Source of the DNA: Pantoea sp. Eser
Lineage (GTDB): Bacteria; Pseudomonadota; Gammaproteobacteria; Enterobacterales; Enterobacteriaceae
DNA: 64,000 nucleotides
Assembly (NCBI GenBank): GCA_009830035.1
Contig: SZZY01000006.1
Coordinates: forward strand, 124,001-188,000
Reading direction: 5' to 3'
Position numbers and translations under genes: made by a program. This document shows positions 42,613-52,472 of this stretch, piece by piece. Position 1 is the first letter of the stretch. Each line of letters starts with the position of its first letter. The notes beneath the pieces are model-generated. The model did no database searches and was not told the origin of the DNA. It was given only the letters and a program-made list of their open reading frames with translations.

Positions 42613-42628
42613 TGTGATCGGACTCACT
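42613..42628 (+). promoter_or_regulatory. CRP-like site upstream of galP
   Basis: TGTGATCGGACTCACT fits TGTGA-N6-TCACA with one mismatch and lies three bases after the GalR-type operator. This suggests joint CRP-cAMP activation and Gal repression of galP. Confidence 0.7.
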
Positions 42629-42691
42629 TTTTTTGCGCAAAGAGTTTTTTAACATTGATAAAAACAATGATGGATAAACTTGGAGGCTAAA

Positions 42692-44089
42692 ATGCCTGGC
42701 AATACACACAAAAGCAGAACATCAAATAAGGCGATGACCTTATTTGTCTGCTTTCTTGCGGCCCTTGCGGGTCTGCTGTTCGGTCTGGATATCGGCGTTA
42801 TCGCCGGTGCTCTGCCGTTTATCGCAAAAGACTTTAACGTTACCCCCCATCAGCAGGAGTGGATCGTCAGTTCCATGATGTTTGGTGCCGCGGTGGGTGC
42901 TATCGGCAGCGGCTGGATGTCCTCCCGCCTAGGCCGTAAAAAGAGCCTGATGGCCGGCGCGATTCTGTTCGTGATTGGTTCACTCTGGTCGGCAATGTCA
43001 CCCAACCCGGAAATGCTGATCAGCGCCCGCGTTCTGCTGGGTCTGGCTGTTGGTATCGCGTCTTACACCGCCCCGCTTTATCTTTCTGAAATTGCACCAG
43101 AAAAAATTCGCGGTAGTATGATTTCGCTTTATCAGCTGATGATCACCATCGGTATCCTGGGCGCTTACCTGTCCGATACCGCGTTCAGCTTTACCGGCAA
43201 CTGGCGCTGGATGCTGGGCATCATCACTATTCCTGCTCTGCTGCTGCTGGTTGGTGTCTTATTCCTGCCAAACAGCCCACGCTGGCTGGCGGCGAAAGGC
43301 AACTTCCGCGATGCGCAACGGGTGCTGGATCGTCTGCGTGACACCAGCGAACAGGCGAAGCGTGAACTGGATGAGATTCGTGAAAGCCTGAAGATCAAGC
43401 AGTCTGGCTGGGGTCTGTTCACCAGCAGCAGCCACTTCCGTCGTGCGGTCTACCTCGGCATTCTGTTGCAGGTCATGCAGCAGTTCACCGGCATGAACGT
43501 CATCATGTATTACGCACCAAAAATCTTCGAAATTGCCGGCTTTACCAATACCACTGAGCAGATGTGGGGCACGGTAATTGTTGGTCTGATCAACGTACTG
43601 GCAACCTTTATCGCTATCGGCCTGGTCGATCGCTGGGGTCGTAAGCCTACCCTGATCCTCGGCTTTATGGTGATGGCAGCCGGTATGGGCGTGCTGGGTA
43701 CTATGCTGCATTTCGACATCCATTCGCCGGGCGCGCAGTACTTCGCCGTGGGTATGCTGCTGATGTTTATCGTTGGTTTTGCGATGTCAGCCGGTCCGCT
43801 GATCTGGGTTCTGTGTTCCGAAATTCAGCCGCTGAAAGGCCGCGACTTCGGTATCACCGTCTCCACAACCACCAACTGGATCGCTAACATGATTGTAGGT
43901 GCGACCTTCCTGACGATGCTGAACACGCTGGGCAACGCCAATACCTTCTGGGTCTACGCGCTACTGAACCTGTTCTTCATTCTGCTGACGGTGACGCTGA
44001 TTCCGGAGACCAAAAACGTCTCGCTGGAGCACATCGAACGTAACCTGATGGCCGGTAAAAAACTGCGCGACATCGGTTCACAGAATTAA
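42692..44089 (+). CDS. galP: Galactose:proton symporter GalP (sugar porter MFS)
   Basis: A 465-residue, 12-helix MFS transporter (E. coli GalP 464). Family motifs: [13 protein letters not shown] in helix 1, [14 protein letters not shown] in loop 2-3, the PESPRW-type loop ([12 protein letters not shown]), [19 protein letters not shown] in helix 7, [10 protein letters not shown] and the C-terminal [14 protein letters not shown] precedes ATG 42692. A CTA codon in CGC-CTA-GGC is one of the unusual CTAG sites, silent here. It imports galactose and glucose. The metK-galP order and the operator support the name. Confidence 0.93.
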   Translation: MPGNTHKSRTSNKAMTLFVCFLAALAGLLFGLDIGVIAGALPFIAKDFNVTPHQQEWIVSSMMFGAAVGAIGSGWMSSRLGRKKSLMAGAILFVIGSLWSAMSPNPEMLISARVLLGLAVGIASYTAPLYLSEIAPEKIRGSMISLYQLMITIGILGAYLSDTAFSFTGNWRWMLGIITIPALLLLVGVLFLPNSPRWLAAKGNFRDAQRVLDRLRDTSEQAKRELDEIRESLKIKQSGWGLFTSSSHFRRAVYLGILLQVMQQFTGMNVIMYYAPKIFEIAGFTNTTEQMWGTVIVGLINVLATFIAIGLVDRWGRKPTLILGFMVMAAGMGVLGTMLHFDIHSPGAQYFAVGMLLMFIVGFAMSAGPLIWVLCSEIQPLKGRDFGITVSTTTNWIANMIVGATFLTMLNTLGNANTFWVYALLNLFFILLTVTLIPETKNVSLEHIERNLMAGKKLRDIGSQN

Positions 44090-44102
44090 TCATCAAGCGT
44101 AA

Positions 44103-44140
44103 AAAAACGGCGGGGTTTCTCTGGAAACCCCGCCGTTTTT
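44103..44140. terminator. galP terminator, 17-bp perfect stem
   Basis: AAAAACGGCGGGGTTTC and GAAACCCCGCCGTTTTT pair fully around TCTG. Bidirectional; it also separates galP from the convergent ligase gene. Confidence 0.9.
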
Positions 44141-44177
44141 ATTTTGTCCCTCGCGTCACGCTAAATCCGCGATGGCG

Positions 44178-45422
44178 TTAGCGGTAGCGGTAGCCGTAAA
44201 CAGCAGAGCGCCAGCGCCATAATGAAAATGGTGGGGTCTGGTTATAAGGCAGCACCGAATCGGTCAGTCCGGCGACAAACAGCGCCAGCAGCGGCAGCGC
44301 CACCCAGCGCAAATCGCATCGCTTCATTCCTCCCGCCAGTGTCACCAGATACAGCAACGCCAGCGACGCGGTCCCGAGCCATCCCTCTAAGGTAGTAACT
44401 TCGAGGAACTCGTTGTGTATGTTGTATTTAACGTTGGTGTAGCCTTCAAGGTTATTCGGGTAGTGAGCGGTAATAAACTGACGCGTCTGAGTGGTCCGCT
44501 CATCCGGGGTCGCAAAACCGGAATGATGCTGGATAAAGTTAACTGCCCCGCCCCAGATCGCGACCCGCGCGCCCGGCGAAGTTGAGCTGTTGGAGCCGTA
44601 GTTATCAATATCCTGAACCCCTTCCACCCAGCGATTGCTGGTCATCAGCACCAGAACAGCCAGCAATCCCACCACCAGCGCGCTGATGCGCCAGTTTTTA
44701 AGCATCGACAGACGATAGGTCTGTAACAAGAACAGCAGGCCAACTGCGACCAAGGCGATGATAATGGTGACTCGGGTGCCACACAGATAGAGCAACGCGA
44801 AGGTGACGAGTAAAGCGGCCACGTCCGCAATCTTCCAGTAAGCCTGCGTCTCAAAGCGACTCAGCCAGAGCCAGGCGCAGTAGATAAGCAGAATCATGTA
44901 GGAGGACATGGAGGCCGCTTCGGTGGTGAGCTTAATCCGTACGTTGGCGGTGTAGAGATGCTCATGAATGCCGAAGCCGAGGGTGATCAGCAATCCCAGC
45001 AGGATCAAAACTTTTCCCGCCCGCAGCGTAGTAAGCGACACCAGCTGGCCGTAAATCGCCAGGTTCAACAGCACAAATGCACCGAGCAGCGGGCGCTTAG
45101 CGCCCAGCAGATAGTTGCTGATGTTGGTGATACTGTCGCCCGAAGGGGCTGTCTCAATCGCTTTAACCTGAATCGCCAAGACCAAGCGAATCAGTGAAAA
45201 GATAATAAGTACGATAAACAGGACGATAAAAAAGCGGTTTGGCTGAAAGGCTATTTTCCGGCACACCAGGCCATAGGCTATCGACGCCACGGACAGGTAA
45301 GAGACAATGTAGAAGATTTTTTGTGGCAGGCCGGTGACAAACATATTCAGCGCCAGGCAGAGCGCGATGACAGAGAAATTCACCGCTAAGGACAATCCGT
45401 TAATTTCGGTCTTATTCGTCAT
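44178..45422 (-). CDS. O-antigen ligase / Wzy-like polytopic membrane protein, C-terminal frameshift
   Basis: About 414 residues with ten or more membrane helices and a large periplasmic loop (roughly residues 270-360) holding ARVAIWGGAV and YNIHNEFLEV, the Wzy_C signature with the conserved His of WaaL-type ligases. It would attach O-antigen or a saccharide to lipid A core. At about 44233 the sequence CAGACCCCACCATT shifts the frame, so the last helix reads SLWRWRSAVYGYRYR; one frame over gives a normal hydrophobic helix (TIFIMALALCCLRL). It begins inside the end of a short upstream frame (45412-45468), suggesting coupled translation. Confidence 0.75.
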   Translation of the reverse strand: MTNKTEINGLSLAVNFSVIALCLALNMFVTGLPQKIFYIVSYLSVASIAYGLVCRKIAFQPNRFFIVLFIVLIIFSLIRLVLAIQVKAIETAPSGDSITNISNYLLGAKRPLLGAFVLLNLAIYGQLVSLTTLRAGKVLILLGLLITLGFGIHEHLYTANVRIKLTTEAASMSSYMILLIYCAWLWLSRFETQAYWKIADVAALLVTFALLYLCGTRVTIIIALVAVGLLFLLQTYRLSMLKNWRISALVVGLLAVLVLMTSNRWVEGVQDIDNYGSNSSTSPGARVAIWGGAVNFIQHHSGFATPDERTTQTRQFITAHYPNNLEGYTNVKYNIHNEFLEVTTLEGWLGTASLALLYLVTLAGGMKRCDLRWVALPLLALFVAGLTDSVLPYNQTPPFSLWRWRSAVYGYRYR

Positions 45423-45468
45423 GCTTAACCTCAGAGAGGCGGTTAAGCACATCCTTCAGATGCTTCAT
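45412..45468 (-). CDS. 18-residue short ORF coupled to the ligase gene
   Basis: MKHLKDVLNRLSEVKHDE preceded by AGGAG at an ideal distance. Its TAA overlaps the first codons of the ligase gene (ATGACGAATAA), so ribosomes could pass from one to the other. It may be a genuine leader peptide, or the stranded 5' end of a gene whose body was deleted. Nothing in the peptide identifies it. Confidence 0.4.
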   Translation of the reverse strand: MKHLKDVLNRLSEVKHDE

Positions 45469-45477
45469 ATAATTCTC

Positions 45478-46307
45478 CTAATAAAAACCGATAATGCTCT
45501 GTTTAATAAGCTGGTGATCGGGAAAGTGAACCTGCCAGCCATGCCAGGTGATGCGGTCCTGGATTCCCCGCTGCGCCACATACGCCTGGCAGCGCGCCGG
45601 ATCTTCTCCGTCGCCGACAACCTCCAGCGTCCACGGCACCTCAAGCAGACTGAGTGCATCGAACAGATCTTTAAGCTGCTTCTGGCGCTCAAAATGGACC
45701 CGGCCGATATATAAAAATTTCAGTTCCGCCGGCCGGCCGATAAGGCTGTCGTTGCGTTTTACCGGGTTGTAGATCACGTCGATATCAGCCGCGCTGGCAC
45801 CCAGCCCGACCAGTTGCTGCCTGATCTGTTGACTGATGGCAAAATGGTGATCGGCGCGCAACAGATAGTGAGGACGGTAACGCTCACGCGGCGGCAGGTG
45901 CATCCAGCTCGACAGCACGATTTTCCGGCCGGAGAGCGTAATCGCCCGGCGCGTCATCAGGCAGGGAATGGTGTTTAAGGTCATGACATGATCGGGCTGA
46001 TAGAGGCGAAAAAAAGCCGCCATTCGCAGCGTATGAATGAAGTTCTTTATTTTTTATTGCGCAGAGTACAGACGCTTTCCTGTAACACCGCATTGGCGGT
46101 CCAGGCGCGTGAATGGCTCTCTTCACCGCTGTTGATGATAAACAGCCCGGCTTGGCATTCCGGGTCGGCATTCAGCGCCGTGATCAGCTGCCCGGTAACG
46201 TTCTCCATCCCACCGCGTCCCGCCATCAAATCGGTGACCAGCACAATCCGTTGTTTCTTTACATTATTATTATCTTTCATCGCTTTATCCGTGCCCTGTG
46301 CTTTCAT
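45478..46307 (-). pseudogene. Family 4 glycosyltransferase of LPS core type, frameshifted and 3' truncated
   Basis: The first frame (MKDNNNVKKQRIVLVTDLMA, GRGGMENVTGQL) has the donor-domain start of GT4 enzymes such as WaaB; it stops in a run of six A at about 46050, where one A fewer than needed breaks RNKK from KNFIHTLRMAAFF. The second frame has FAISQQIRQQLVGLGAS, VIYNPV, LYIGRVHFERQKQLKDLFDAL and ITWHGWQ, close to WaaB. After that, about 150 residues including the EGFPMTLLEAMS motif are missing. Start uncertain (46307 or 46280). Confidence 0.75.
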
Positions 46308-46476
46308 CTGACGTCCATCCACCCTGCGGCAAATGTTAACAATAGAATATTCTAAAAAAGAGCATAACAATATTTAAACTAAAATTATCGCTTGACGCCT
46401 GATGCGGGCTGCCGCGCCGGTTTCAGCCCGGCTGTCGCGGTGCGCGCAGGCCTGGCGGAGCAGAGAACACCAACAG

Positions 46477-46509
46477 GCCGCCTGCTCATTAACGGCATTG
46501 GCAGGCGGC
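46477..46509. terminator. Stem-loop upstream of sprT
   Basis: GCCGCCTGC and GCAGGCGGC form a 9-bp stem with a 15-base loop; flanking GCAGAGAACACC and GGTGTGTTCTGC extend it imperfectly. It sits about 55 bases before the sprT start, so it may attenuate sprT or end a transcript. No T-run. Confidence 0.4.
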
Positions 46510-46561
46510 GGTGTGTTCTGCCCGGTTGAGTTCCCGCGTGACGCCGATTATTCTGAGCGCC

Positions 46562-47170
46562 ATGAAAACACCTCGTCTCCCTATTGCTCTGCAACAGGCC
46601 GTGATGCGCGCGCTGCGTCAGGCGCTGGAGCGCGCCAATCTGGCACTGAAAACCGACTACCCTGAACCGAAACTGCTCTATCAGCAGCGCGGAACCGCTG
46701 CCGGCACCGCCTGGCTGGAGCCGTGGGAAATCCGAATTAATCCGATCCTGCTGCTGGAAAACCAGCAGGCGTTCATTGATGAGGTGATTCCGCACGAACT
46801 GGCGCATCTGCTGGTGTGGAAGCAATTCGGCCGCGTAGCGCCGCACGGCAAAGAGTGGAAGTGGATGATGGAGCAGGTGCTGGGCGTGCCGGCGCGACGA
46901 ACCCATCAGTTTGAGGTGCAGTCAGTCCGTAGCCGCACCTTTGCTTATCGCTGTCAGTGCCAGCAGCATCAGCTCACGGTACGCCGTCACAATCGGATAC
47001 TGCGCGGCGAGAGCGAATATCGCTGCGTTCACTGCGGCAGCCTGCTGAAAGCCGGTGAGTTTGTGCCCGCCTTAGCCGATTTCTCATTCCGCGTTATTCC
47101 GCATTCTGTTACCCTGCCGCCTTTTTTTAGAGCACTGAGTAGAAATCTGGAATATGTCTCGCATCATTAG
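46562..47170 (+). CDS. sprT: SprT-family zinc metalloprotein, extended C-terminus
   Basis: The first 165 residues match E. coli SprT (165): HELAHLLVW zinc motif near residue 79, KEWKWMM, and a C-terminal zinc ribbon (YRCQCQ ... YRCVHCGS). After SLLKAGE the frame runs on for about 35 further residues and overlaps the first 17 bases of endA. A small indel near the original stop is the simplest explanation. The start at 46562 is chosen by homology ([14 protein letters not shown]). The function in E. coli is unclear; eukaryotic SPRTN degrades DNA-protein crosslinks. Confidence 0.88.
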   Translation: MKTPRLPIALQQAVMRALRQALERANLALKTDYPEPKLLYQQRGTAAGTAWLEPWEIRINPILLLENQQAFIDEVIPHELAHLLVWKQFGRVAPHGKEWKWMMEQVLGVPARRTHQFEVQSVRSRTFAYRCQCQQHQLTVRRHNRILRGESEYRCVHCGSLLKAGEFVPALADFSFRVIPHSVTLPPFFRALSRNLEYVSHH

Positions 47171-47861
47171 TCTGGCCGTTGCGCTGTTATCGGTTCCTTT
47201 TGCGGCTGACGCCCTGAACCTGAATAATTACCATCAAAACAATTTCCAGCAGGCCAAAGCCTTTGCCGCTGAAATCAACGCCGATGCGCCGGGATCTTTT
47301 TACTGCGGCTGTAAAATTAACTGGCAGGGAAAAAAAGGCCTGCCTGACCTGAACAGCTGCGGCTACCAGCCGCGTAAAAACGCCAATCGTGCGGCGCGCA
47401 TTGAGTGGGAACACGTCATGCCGGCGTGGGAATTTGGCCACCAGCGTCAATGCTGGCAAAACGGCGGCCGTAAAAACTGCAGTAAAGACCCGGACTATCG
47501 TCGCATCGAAACCGATCTGCACAACCTGCAACCGGCTATCGGCGAAGTAAATGGCGACCGCGGCAACTTCGCCTACAGTCAATGGAACGGCAGTGAAAAG
47601 CAGTATGGTCAGTGCGAGATGAAGGTGGACTTTAAACTTAAGCAGGCAGAGCCACCGGCGCGCGCACGCGGCGCGATTGCCCGCACCTACTTCTATATGC
47701 GTGACCAGTATCATCTGCGAATTTCGCGCCAGCAAACCCAGCTGTTTACCGCCTGGAATAAGCTCTATCCGGTGACGAAATGGGAGTGTGAACGTGACCA
47801 GCGTATCGCACGGGTACAGGGCAATCACAATCCTTATGTGCAGCAGGCTTGCCAGCGCTAA
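47154..47861 (+). CDS. endA: Periplasmic endonuclease I
   Basis: A 235-residue protein (E. coli 235) with a signal peptide ([17 protein letters not shown]) and the endonuclease I domain: [20 protein letters not shown] holds the beta-beta-alpha metal centre, [19 protein letters not shown] follows. It cuts double-stranded DNA in the periplasm. The sprT-endA-rsmE-gshB order is standard. Intact. Confidence 0.96.
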   Translation: MSRIISLAVALLSVPFAADALNLNNYHQNNFQQAKAFAAEINADAPGSFYCGCKINWQGKKGLPDLNSCGYQPRKNANRAARIEWEHVMPAWEFGHQRQCWQNGGRKNCSKDPDYRRIETDLHNLQPAIGEVNGDRGNFAYSQWNGSEKQYGQCEMKVDFKLKQAEPPARARGAIARTYFYMRDQYHLRISRQQTQLFTAWNKLYPVTKWECERDQRIARVQGNHNPYVQQACQR

Positions 47862-47895
47862 AAAGCCTGCCCTAAACTAGCTCTTTTCCCGATGA

Positions 47896-47917
47896 CGCCG
47901 TGTCATTCCACACGGCG
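47896..47917 (+). terminator. Hairpin between endA and rsmE
   Basis: CGCCGTGT pairs with ACACGGCG around CATTCC, 34 bases after the endA stop and 20 before rsmE. Only a weak T content follows. Confidence 0.55.
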
Positions 47918-47936
47918 CTTAGTTCTCAGGAACCTT

Positions 47937-48668
47937 ATGCGCATACCTCGCATCTATCACGCCGGGCCGTTGAGCGTTGGCAGTGACATTACGCTGGATG
48001 GAGATGCATCCAATCACGTCGGCCGAGTGCTTCGCATGTCGCCGGGACAGCGTCTGGAACTCTTTGATGGCACTAATCTGACTTTTGCAGCAGAGATCAC
48101 GCATGTTGACAAAAAGCGTGTAAAAGTATCGGTCACAGAGAGCCAGCCGGACGATCGCGAGTCGCCGCTGCACCTGCATTTGGGTCAGGTGATGTCGCGC
48201 GGTGAAAAGATGGAGTTCACAATCCAGAAATCGATTGAGCTGGGAGTGAACGTCATTACGCCGCTATTTTCCGAACGCTGTGGCGTAAAGCTGGACGCTG
48301 AACGCCTGGCTAAAAAGATTCAGCAGTGGCAGAAGATTGCGATTGCCGCCTGCGAACAGTGCGGCCGTAATCGCGTGCCGGAAATCCGTCCGGCGATGAC
48401 GCTGGAAGCCTGGTGCGCTGAAGCGGAGAGCGGATTGAAGCTTAATCTGCATCCGCGCGCCAGCCACAGTATCAATACGCTGCCGCAGCCGGTTGAACGG
48501 GTGCGGTTGCTGATTGGCCCTGAGGGCGGTCTTTCCGCTGACGAAATCGCCATGACGGCGCAGCACGATTTTACTGACATCCTGCTTGGCCCACGGGTTT
48601 TGCGTACCGAAACCACCGCGCTGACCGCCATTACGGCACTTGAGGTGAGGTTTGGCGACCTAGGTTAA
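47937..48668 (+). CDS. rsmE: 16S rRNA m3U1498 methyltransferase RsmE
   Basis: A 243-residue SPOUT methyltransferase, same length as in E. coli. The N-terminal PUA-like part starts [12 protein letters not shown]; the SAM-binding trefoil knot contains [13 protein letters not shown] and [15 protein letters not shown]. The start at 47937 follows CAGGAACCTT. The final Leu codon is CTA within CCTAGG. Intact. Confidence 0.96.
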   Translation: MRIPRIYHAGPLSVGSDITLDGDASNHVGRVLRMSPGQRLELFDGTNLTFAAEITHVDKKRVKVSVTESQPDDRESPLHLHLGQVMSRGEKMEFTIQKSIELGVNVITPLFSERCGVKLDAERLAKKIQQWQKIAIAACEQCGRNRVPEIRPAMTLEAWCAEAESGLKLNLHPRASHSINTLPQPVERVRLLIGPEGGLSADEIAMTAQHDFTDILLGPRVLRTETTALTAITALEVRFGDLG

Positions 48669-48782
48669 GCGATACTGCCAGCGGGCAGTCACAGACGCCA
48701 GTTCTCTGACGTGCTGACTGAACGGCCTACTGCTGACCGAACAAGACGAGACGGTAACCGCCGCCTCCCTGAGGAGATAATA

Positions 48783-49736
48783 ATGATAATAATGATTAAA
48801 CTTGGCATCGTGATGGACCCTATTTCGTCCATCAATATTAAAAAAGACACTAGCTTCGCCATGTTGCTGGAAGCACAGCGCCGTGGTTATGAAATTCACT
48901 ACATGGAGATGCGCGATCTCTCCCTGCGCGGTGGTGTGGCGTTTGCCCGTACCCGTCTGTTAAGCGTTGAGCAGAATCCGGACAGCTGGTATCAGTTTGG
49001 CAGCGAGCAGGAGATCCCCCTCGCCGACCTGAACGTTGTGCTGATGCGTAAAGATCCGCCGTTCGATACCGAATTCATCTACGCGACCTATATTCTGGAG
49101 CGCGCAGAAGAGCTGGGCACGCTGATCGTGAACAAACCGCAGAGCCTGCGCGACTGTAACGAAAAGCTCTATACCGCCTGGTTTGCAGAGTTCACACCGG
49201 ATACGCTGGTGACCCGCAGCAAAGAGAAACTGCGTGCCTTCTGGCAGGAGCATGGCGACATCATCATGAAGCCGCTGGACGGCATGGGTGGCGCCTCTAT
49301 TTTCCGGGTGAAGAAAGACGATCCGAACTTTGGCGTCATCACTGAAACCCTGACCGAGCATGAAAGTCTGTTCTGCATGGCGCAGAACTATATTCCGGCG
49401 ATCAAAGAAGGCGACAAGCGCGTGCTGGTGGTGGATGGCGAACCGGTGCCTTACTGCCTGGCCCGTATTCCGCAGGGCGGTGAAACCCGTGGTAACCTGG
49501 CTGCTGGTGGCCACGGTGAAGCCCGTCCGCTGAGTGAGAGTGACTGGGAAATCGCCCGTCGCGTCGGCCCGACCCTGAAAGCAAAAGGGCTGATTTTTGT
49601 CGGACTGGACATCATCGGTGATAAACTGACAGAAGTTAACGTGACCAGCCCGACCTGCGTGCGTGAAATTGAGGCAGCTTTCCCCATCTCCATCACCGGC
49701 ATGTTGATGGATGCCATTGAGAAGCGCCCGGGCTGA
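48783..49736 (+). CDS. gshB: Glutathione synthetase
   Basis: A 317-residue ATP-grasp ligase (E. coli about 316). IVMDPISSINIKKDTSFAML opens it; KPLDGMGGASIFRV is the ATP-grasp loop, and GLDIIGDKLTEVNVTSPTC the metal site. Joins gamma-glutamylcysteine and glycine. AGGAG 7 bases before ATG 48783 favours this start (MIIMIKLG) over the second ATG three codons later. It needs glycine, which here must come from serine or the diet. Intact. Confidence 0.96.
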   Translation: MIIMIKLGIVMDPISSINIKKDTSFAMLLEAQRRGYEIHYMEMRDLSLRGGVAFARTRLLSVEQNPDSWYQFGSEQEIPLADLNVVLMRKDPPFDTEFIYATYILERAEELGTLIVNKPQSLRDCNEKLYTAWFAEFTPDTLVTRSKEKLRAFWQEHGDIIMKPLDGMGGASIFRVKKDDPNFGVITETLTEHESLFCMAQNYIPAIKEGDKRVLVVDGEPVPYCLARIPQGGETRGNLAAGGHGEARPLSESDWEIARRVGPTLKAKGLIFVGLDIIGDKLTEVNVTSPTCVREIEAAFPISITGMLMDAIEKRPG

Positions 49737-49823
49737 GCATGACGCCGGGGCCATGCTCCGAGATCAACCCAGTACCGGTGCGGCCGTCGCGTGCCGGTTA
49801 TTTTTTTGGTACATCGTGTGAGA

Positions 49824-50387
49824 ATGAATTTACAGCATCACTTTTTGATTGCCATGCATTCACTGCAGGACCCCTTCTTCAAACGTTCCGTGGTCTATCT
49901 CTGCGAACATAACGAAGAAGGCGCAATGGGTCTGATCATCAATAAACCGATGGAAAACCTGACGGTTGAAGGCATTCTGAAGAAGCTCAAAATCTCTGCC
50001 GACGATCGAGATCCGGCGATCAAACTGGATAAACCGGTGTTTACCGGCGGCCCGCTGGCGGAAGATCGCGGCTTTATCCTGCATTCGGCTCAACGCACGT
50101 TTACCTCCAGCATCCGTATTTCAGACAATACGGTGGTCACTACCTCCCGCGACGTACTGGAGTCGATTGGCACCGCCTCTCAGCCGAGCAACGTGCTGGT
50201 GGCGCTGGGTTACTGCGCCTGGGGAAAAGATCAGCTGGAGAATGAGCTGATGGAAAATGCCTGGCTGACCACGCCGGCCAACAGCAACATTCTGTTCCAG
50301 ACGCCGATTTCAGAGCGCTGGCGCGAAGCGGCGCGCAGTATTGGCGTCGATATTCACAACATGGCCAGCGACGCCGGACACGCCTGA
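49824..50387 (+). CDS. yqgE: YqgE/AlgH family protein
   Basis: A 187-residue DUF179 protein equal in length to E. coli YqgE. Conserved blocks: [48 protein letters not shown] and [12 protein letters not shown]. Function unknown. Its TGA overlaps the ruvX ATG by one base, so the pair is translationally linked. Confidence 0.94.
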   Translation: MNLQHHFLIAMHSLQDPFFKRSVVYLCEHNEEGAMGLIINKPMENLTVEGILKKLKISADDRDPAIKLDKPVFTGGPLAEDRGFILHSAQRTFTSSIRISDNTVVTTSRDVLESIGTASQPSNVLVALGYCAWGKDQLENELMENAWLTTPANSNILFQTPISERWREAARSIGVDIHNMASDAGHA

Positions 50388-50806
50388 TGTCAACACAAAC
50401 TCTGTTAGGTTTCGACTTCGGCACCAAAAGTATTGGTGTCGCGGTAGGTCAGCAACTGACCGGTACCGCCCGTCCGCTAGCGGCCCTCAAAGCGCAGGAT
50501 GGCACGCCCGACTGGCTGCAGATTGAAAAGCTGCTGAAAGAGTGGCAACCCGATTTTGTGGTGGTGGGTTTACCGCTGAATATGGATAGCACCGAGCAGC
50601 CGCTGACCGCCAGAGCGCGCAAATTCGCTAACCGGTTGCACGGCCGCTTCGGCATCCGGGTTGAGCTGCAGGATGAGCGTCTCAGCACGGTCGAAGCGCG
50701 GGCCGGACTGTTCGAACGCGGCGGCTATCGCGCGTTAAACAAAGGCTCAGTTGATTCGCAATCTGCCGCCATCATTCTGCAGGACTGGTTCGAGAACCAT
50801 TACTGA
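50387..50806 (+). CDS. ruvX: RuvX (YqgF) Holliday-junction-resolvase-fold nuclease
   Basis: A 139-residue RNase H-fold protein (E. coli 138). [15 protein letters not shown] at the N-terminus carries the first catalytic Asp, VVGLPLNMD the middle block, and [11 protein letters not shown] the Glu. Implicated in 16S rRNA 5' processing; essential in E. coli. Its end overlaps the convergent yggR gene by 7 bases. Intact. Confidence 0.95.
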   Translation: MSTQTLLGFDFGTKSIGVAVGQQLTGTARPLAALKAQDGTPDWLQIEKLLKEWQPDFVVVGLPLNMDSTEQPLTARARKFANRLHGRFGIRVELQDERLSTVEARAGLFERGGYRALNKGSVDSQSAAIILQDWFENHY

Positions 50807-51738
50807 AGCCGCCCTTCAGCCTGACGGGCCAGCCGGCTCTGCTCAAAGGTCTGCAGCAGCGCCGGGATCTGGTGCATCTTGCCTTCACGGATCAGGTTAG
50901 CGATGGCGGGCGTCGCTACCAGCACCTCGAACAGACCGATGCGTTTCTCCTCGATCGACGGCACCAGCCGCTGTGCAATTACCGCCTTCAGGCTGCGCAC
51001 CAGCGCTTTCTCTTCAGCCGGAAACACATCGACCAGCCGGTCGACCGCCTGCGCTGCGCCGCGGGTGTGCAGCGTCGCCAGCACCAGATGACCAGTTTCC
51101 GCCGCGGTTAGCGCCTGACGGATGGTTTCACTGTCGCGCAGTTCGCCCAGCAGGATCACATCCGGATCTTCCCGCAGCGCCGCCTTAACCCCGAGGCTGA
51201 AAGAGGTACAGTGCAGCCCAATCTCACGCTGCTGAATCAGTGACTGCTGGCTGTGATGGATAAACTCAATCGGATCTTCCAGCGTAATAATATGGCGCGC
51301 CTGCTGACGGTTCAGCGCATCCACCAGCGCCGCCAGCGTGGTTGATTTTCCGCTGCCGGTCGCGCCGGTGATCAGGATCAACCCATCGCGCTGCTCCAGC
51401 AACGCTGGCACTATCGGCGGCAGCCGCAGGCTTTCCAGTGTCGTACACTGCGCGGCGATGATGCGTAGCGCCAGCGACAGGCCGTTACGCTGCATAAACA
51501 GGCTGGCACGCAGTCGCTGGCCGGTTGCCAGCGTCAGGGCAAGATCGAGCTGCTGACGCTGCGGGTCATCGAGCCGGTGATCAATAAACTGCGCCATCCA
51601 CGCAGTCGACAGTCTGGCCTGCTGCGGCATCGTCTCTAGCTTTCCCTGACGTCGCCAGTAGGGCAAATGTCCGCTGCAAAGGTGCAGATCGGCGGCATTA
51701 TGCTTTACACTAAGCTCCACCATTTCATCCAGATTCAT
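50800..51738 (-). CDS. yggR: PilT-like twitching motility ATPase YggR
   Basis: A 312-residue secretion-type ATPase (E. coli 326). Walker [11 protein letters not shown], Asp box [14 protein letters not shown], Walker [14 protein letters not shown] and the His box [10 protein letters not shown] are all intact. PilT motors retract type IV pili; in enterobacteria the partner pilus is often absent, and no other pilus genes are in the window. Convergent with ruvX and divergent from yggS (14-base gap). Confidence 0.93.
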   Translation of the reverse strand: MNLDEMVELSVKHNAADLHLCSGHLPYWRRQGKLETMPQQARLSTAWMAQFIDHRLDDPQRQQLDLALTLATGQRLRASLFMQRNGLSLALRIIAAQCTTLESLRLPPIVPALLEQRDGLILITGATGSGKSTTLAALVDALNRQQARHIITLEDPIEFIHHSQQSLIQQREIGLHCTSFSLGVKAALREDPDVILLGELRDSETIRQALTAAETGHLVLATLHTRGAAQAVDRLVDVFPAEEKALVRSLKAVIAQRLVPSIEEKRIGLFEVLVATPAIANLIREGKMHQIPALLQTFEQSRLARQAEGRLQ

Positions 51739-51752
51739 AATTTTTCCTGACT

Positions 51753-52460
51753 ATGACCTCAATCCAGCACAACCTACAGCAAGTGCGGCAGCGAATCGCC
51801 GCCGCCGCCGCGCGTTGCGGCCGCGCGCCAGAAGAAATTACGCTGCTTGCAGTGAGTAAAACTAAGCCTGCGAGCGCAGTCGAAGAAGCTGCCGCTGCCG
51901 GTCAGATCGCCTTTGGCGAAAATTACGTTCAGGAAGGGGTTGAAAAGGTTCAGGCGCTGACCGCACATCCTCAGCTGGAGTGGCACTTCATCGGCCCGTT
52001 GCAGTCGAACAAAAGTCGTCTGGTGGCGGAAAACTTTGCCTGGTGTCATACCATTGACCGTCAGCGCATTGCACAGCGGCTCAACGATCAGCGTCCGGCG
52101 ACGCTGCCGCCGCTTAATGTGTTAATTCAGGTAAATATCAGTGACGAGAACAGCAAATCTGGCATCATGCTGGATGCCGTTTCCTGGCTGGCACAGCAAA
52201 TCGCTGCGCTGCCGCAGTTGCGCCTGCGCGGGCTAATGGCAATACCGGCAGCGGAAAGTGATTATGACCGGCAACTGGCGGTGTGCCAGCAGATGGCTGA
52301 AGCCTTCCGGCAGTTGCAGCAGGACTATCCGGCTATCGACACGCTCTCGCTGGGAATGAGCGATGACATGGAGGCGGCAATCGCCGTAGGCAGTACGATG
52401 GTGCGCATCGGCACCGCCATTTTTGGCGCACGCGACTACGCGCGCAACTCACAACAATAA
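51753..52460 (+). CDS. yggS: PLP homeostasis protein YggS
   Basis: A 235-residue alanine-racemase-like barrel (E. coli 234). The PLP lysine is Lys36 in LLAVSKTKP; GENYVQEGVEK, EWHFIGPLQSNK, GLMAIP and LSLGMSDDMEAAIAVGSTMVRIGTAIFG are family motifs (the phosphate loop is in the last). It binds PLP and balances vitamin B6. First gene of yggS-yggT-rdgB-hemW. Confidence 0.96.
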   Translation: MTSIQHNLQQVRQRIAAAAARCGRAPEEITLLAVSKTKPASAVEEAAAAGQIAFGENYVQEGVEKVQALTAHPQLEWHFIGPLQSNKSRLVAENFAWCHTIDRQRIAQRLNDQRPATLPPLNVLIQVNISDENSKSGIMLDAVSWLAQQIAALPQLRLRGLMAIPAAESDYDRQLAVCQQMAEAFRQLQQDYPAIDTLSLGMSDDMEAAIAVGSTMVRIGTAIFGARDYARNSQQ

Positions 52461-52472
52461 TAGAGGAACTTC

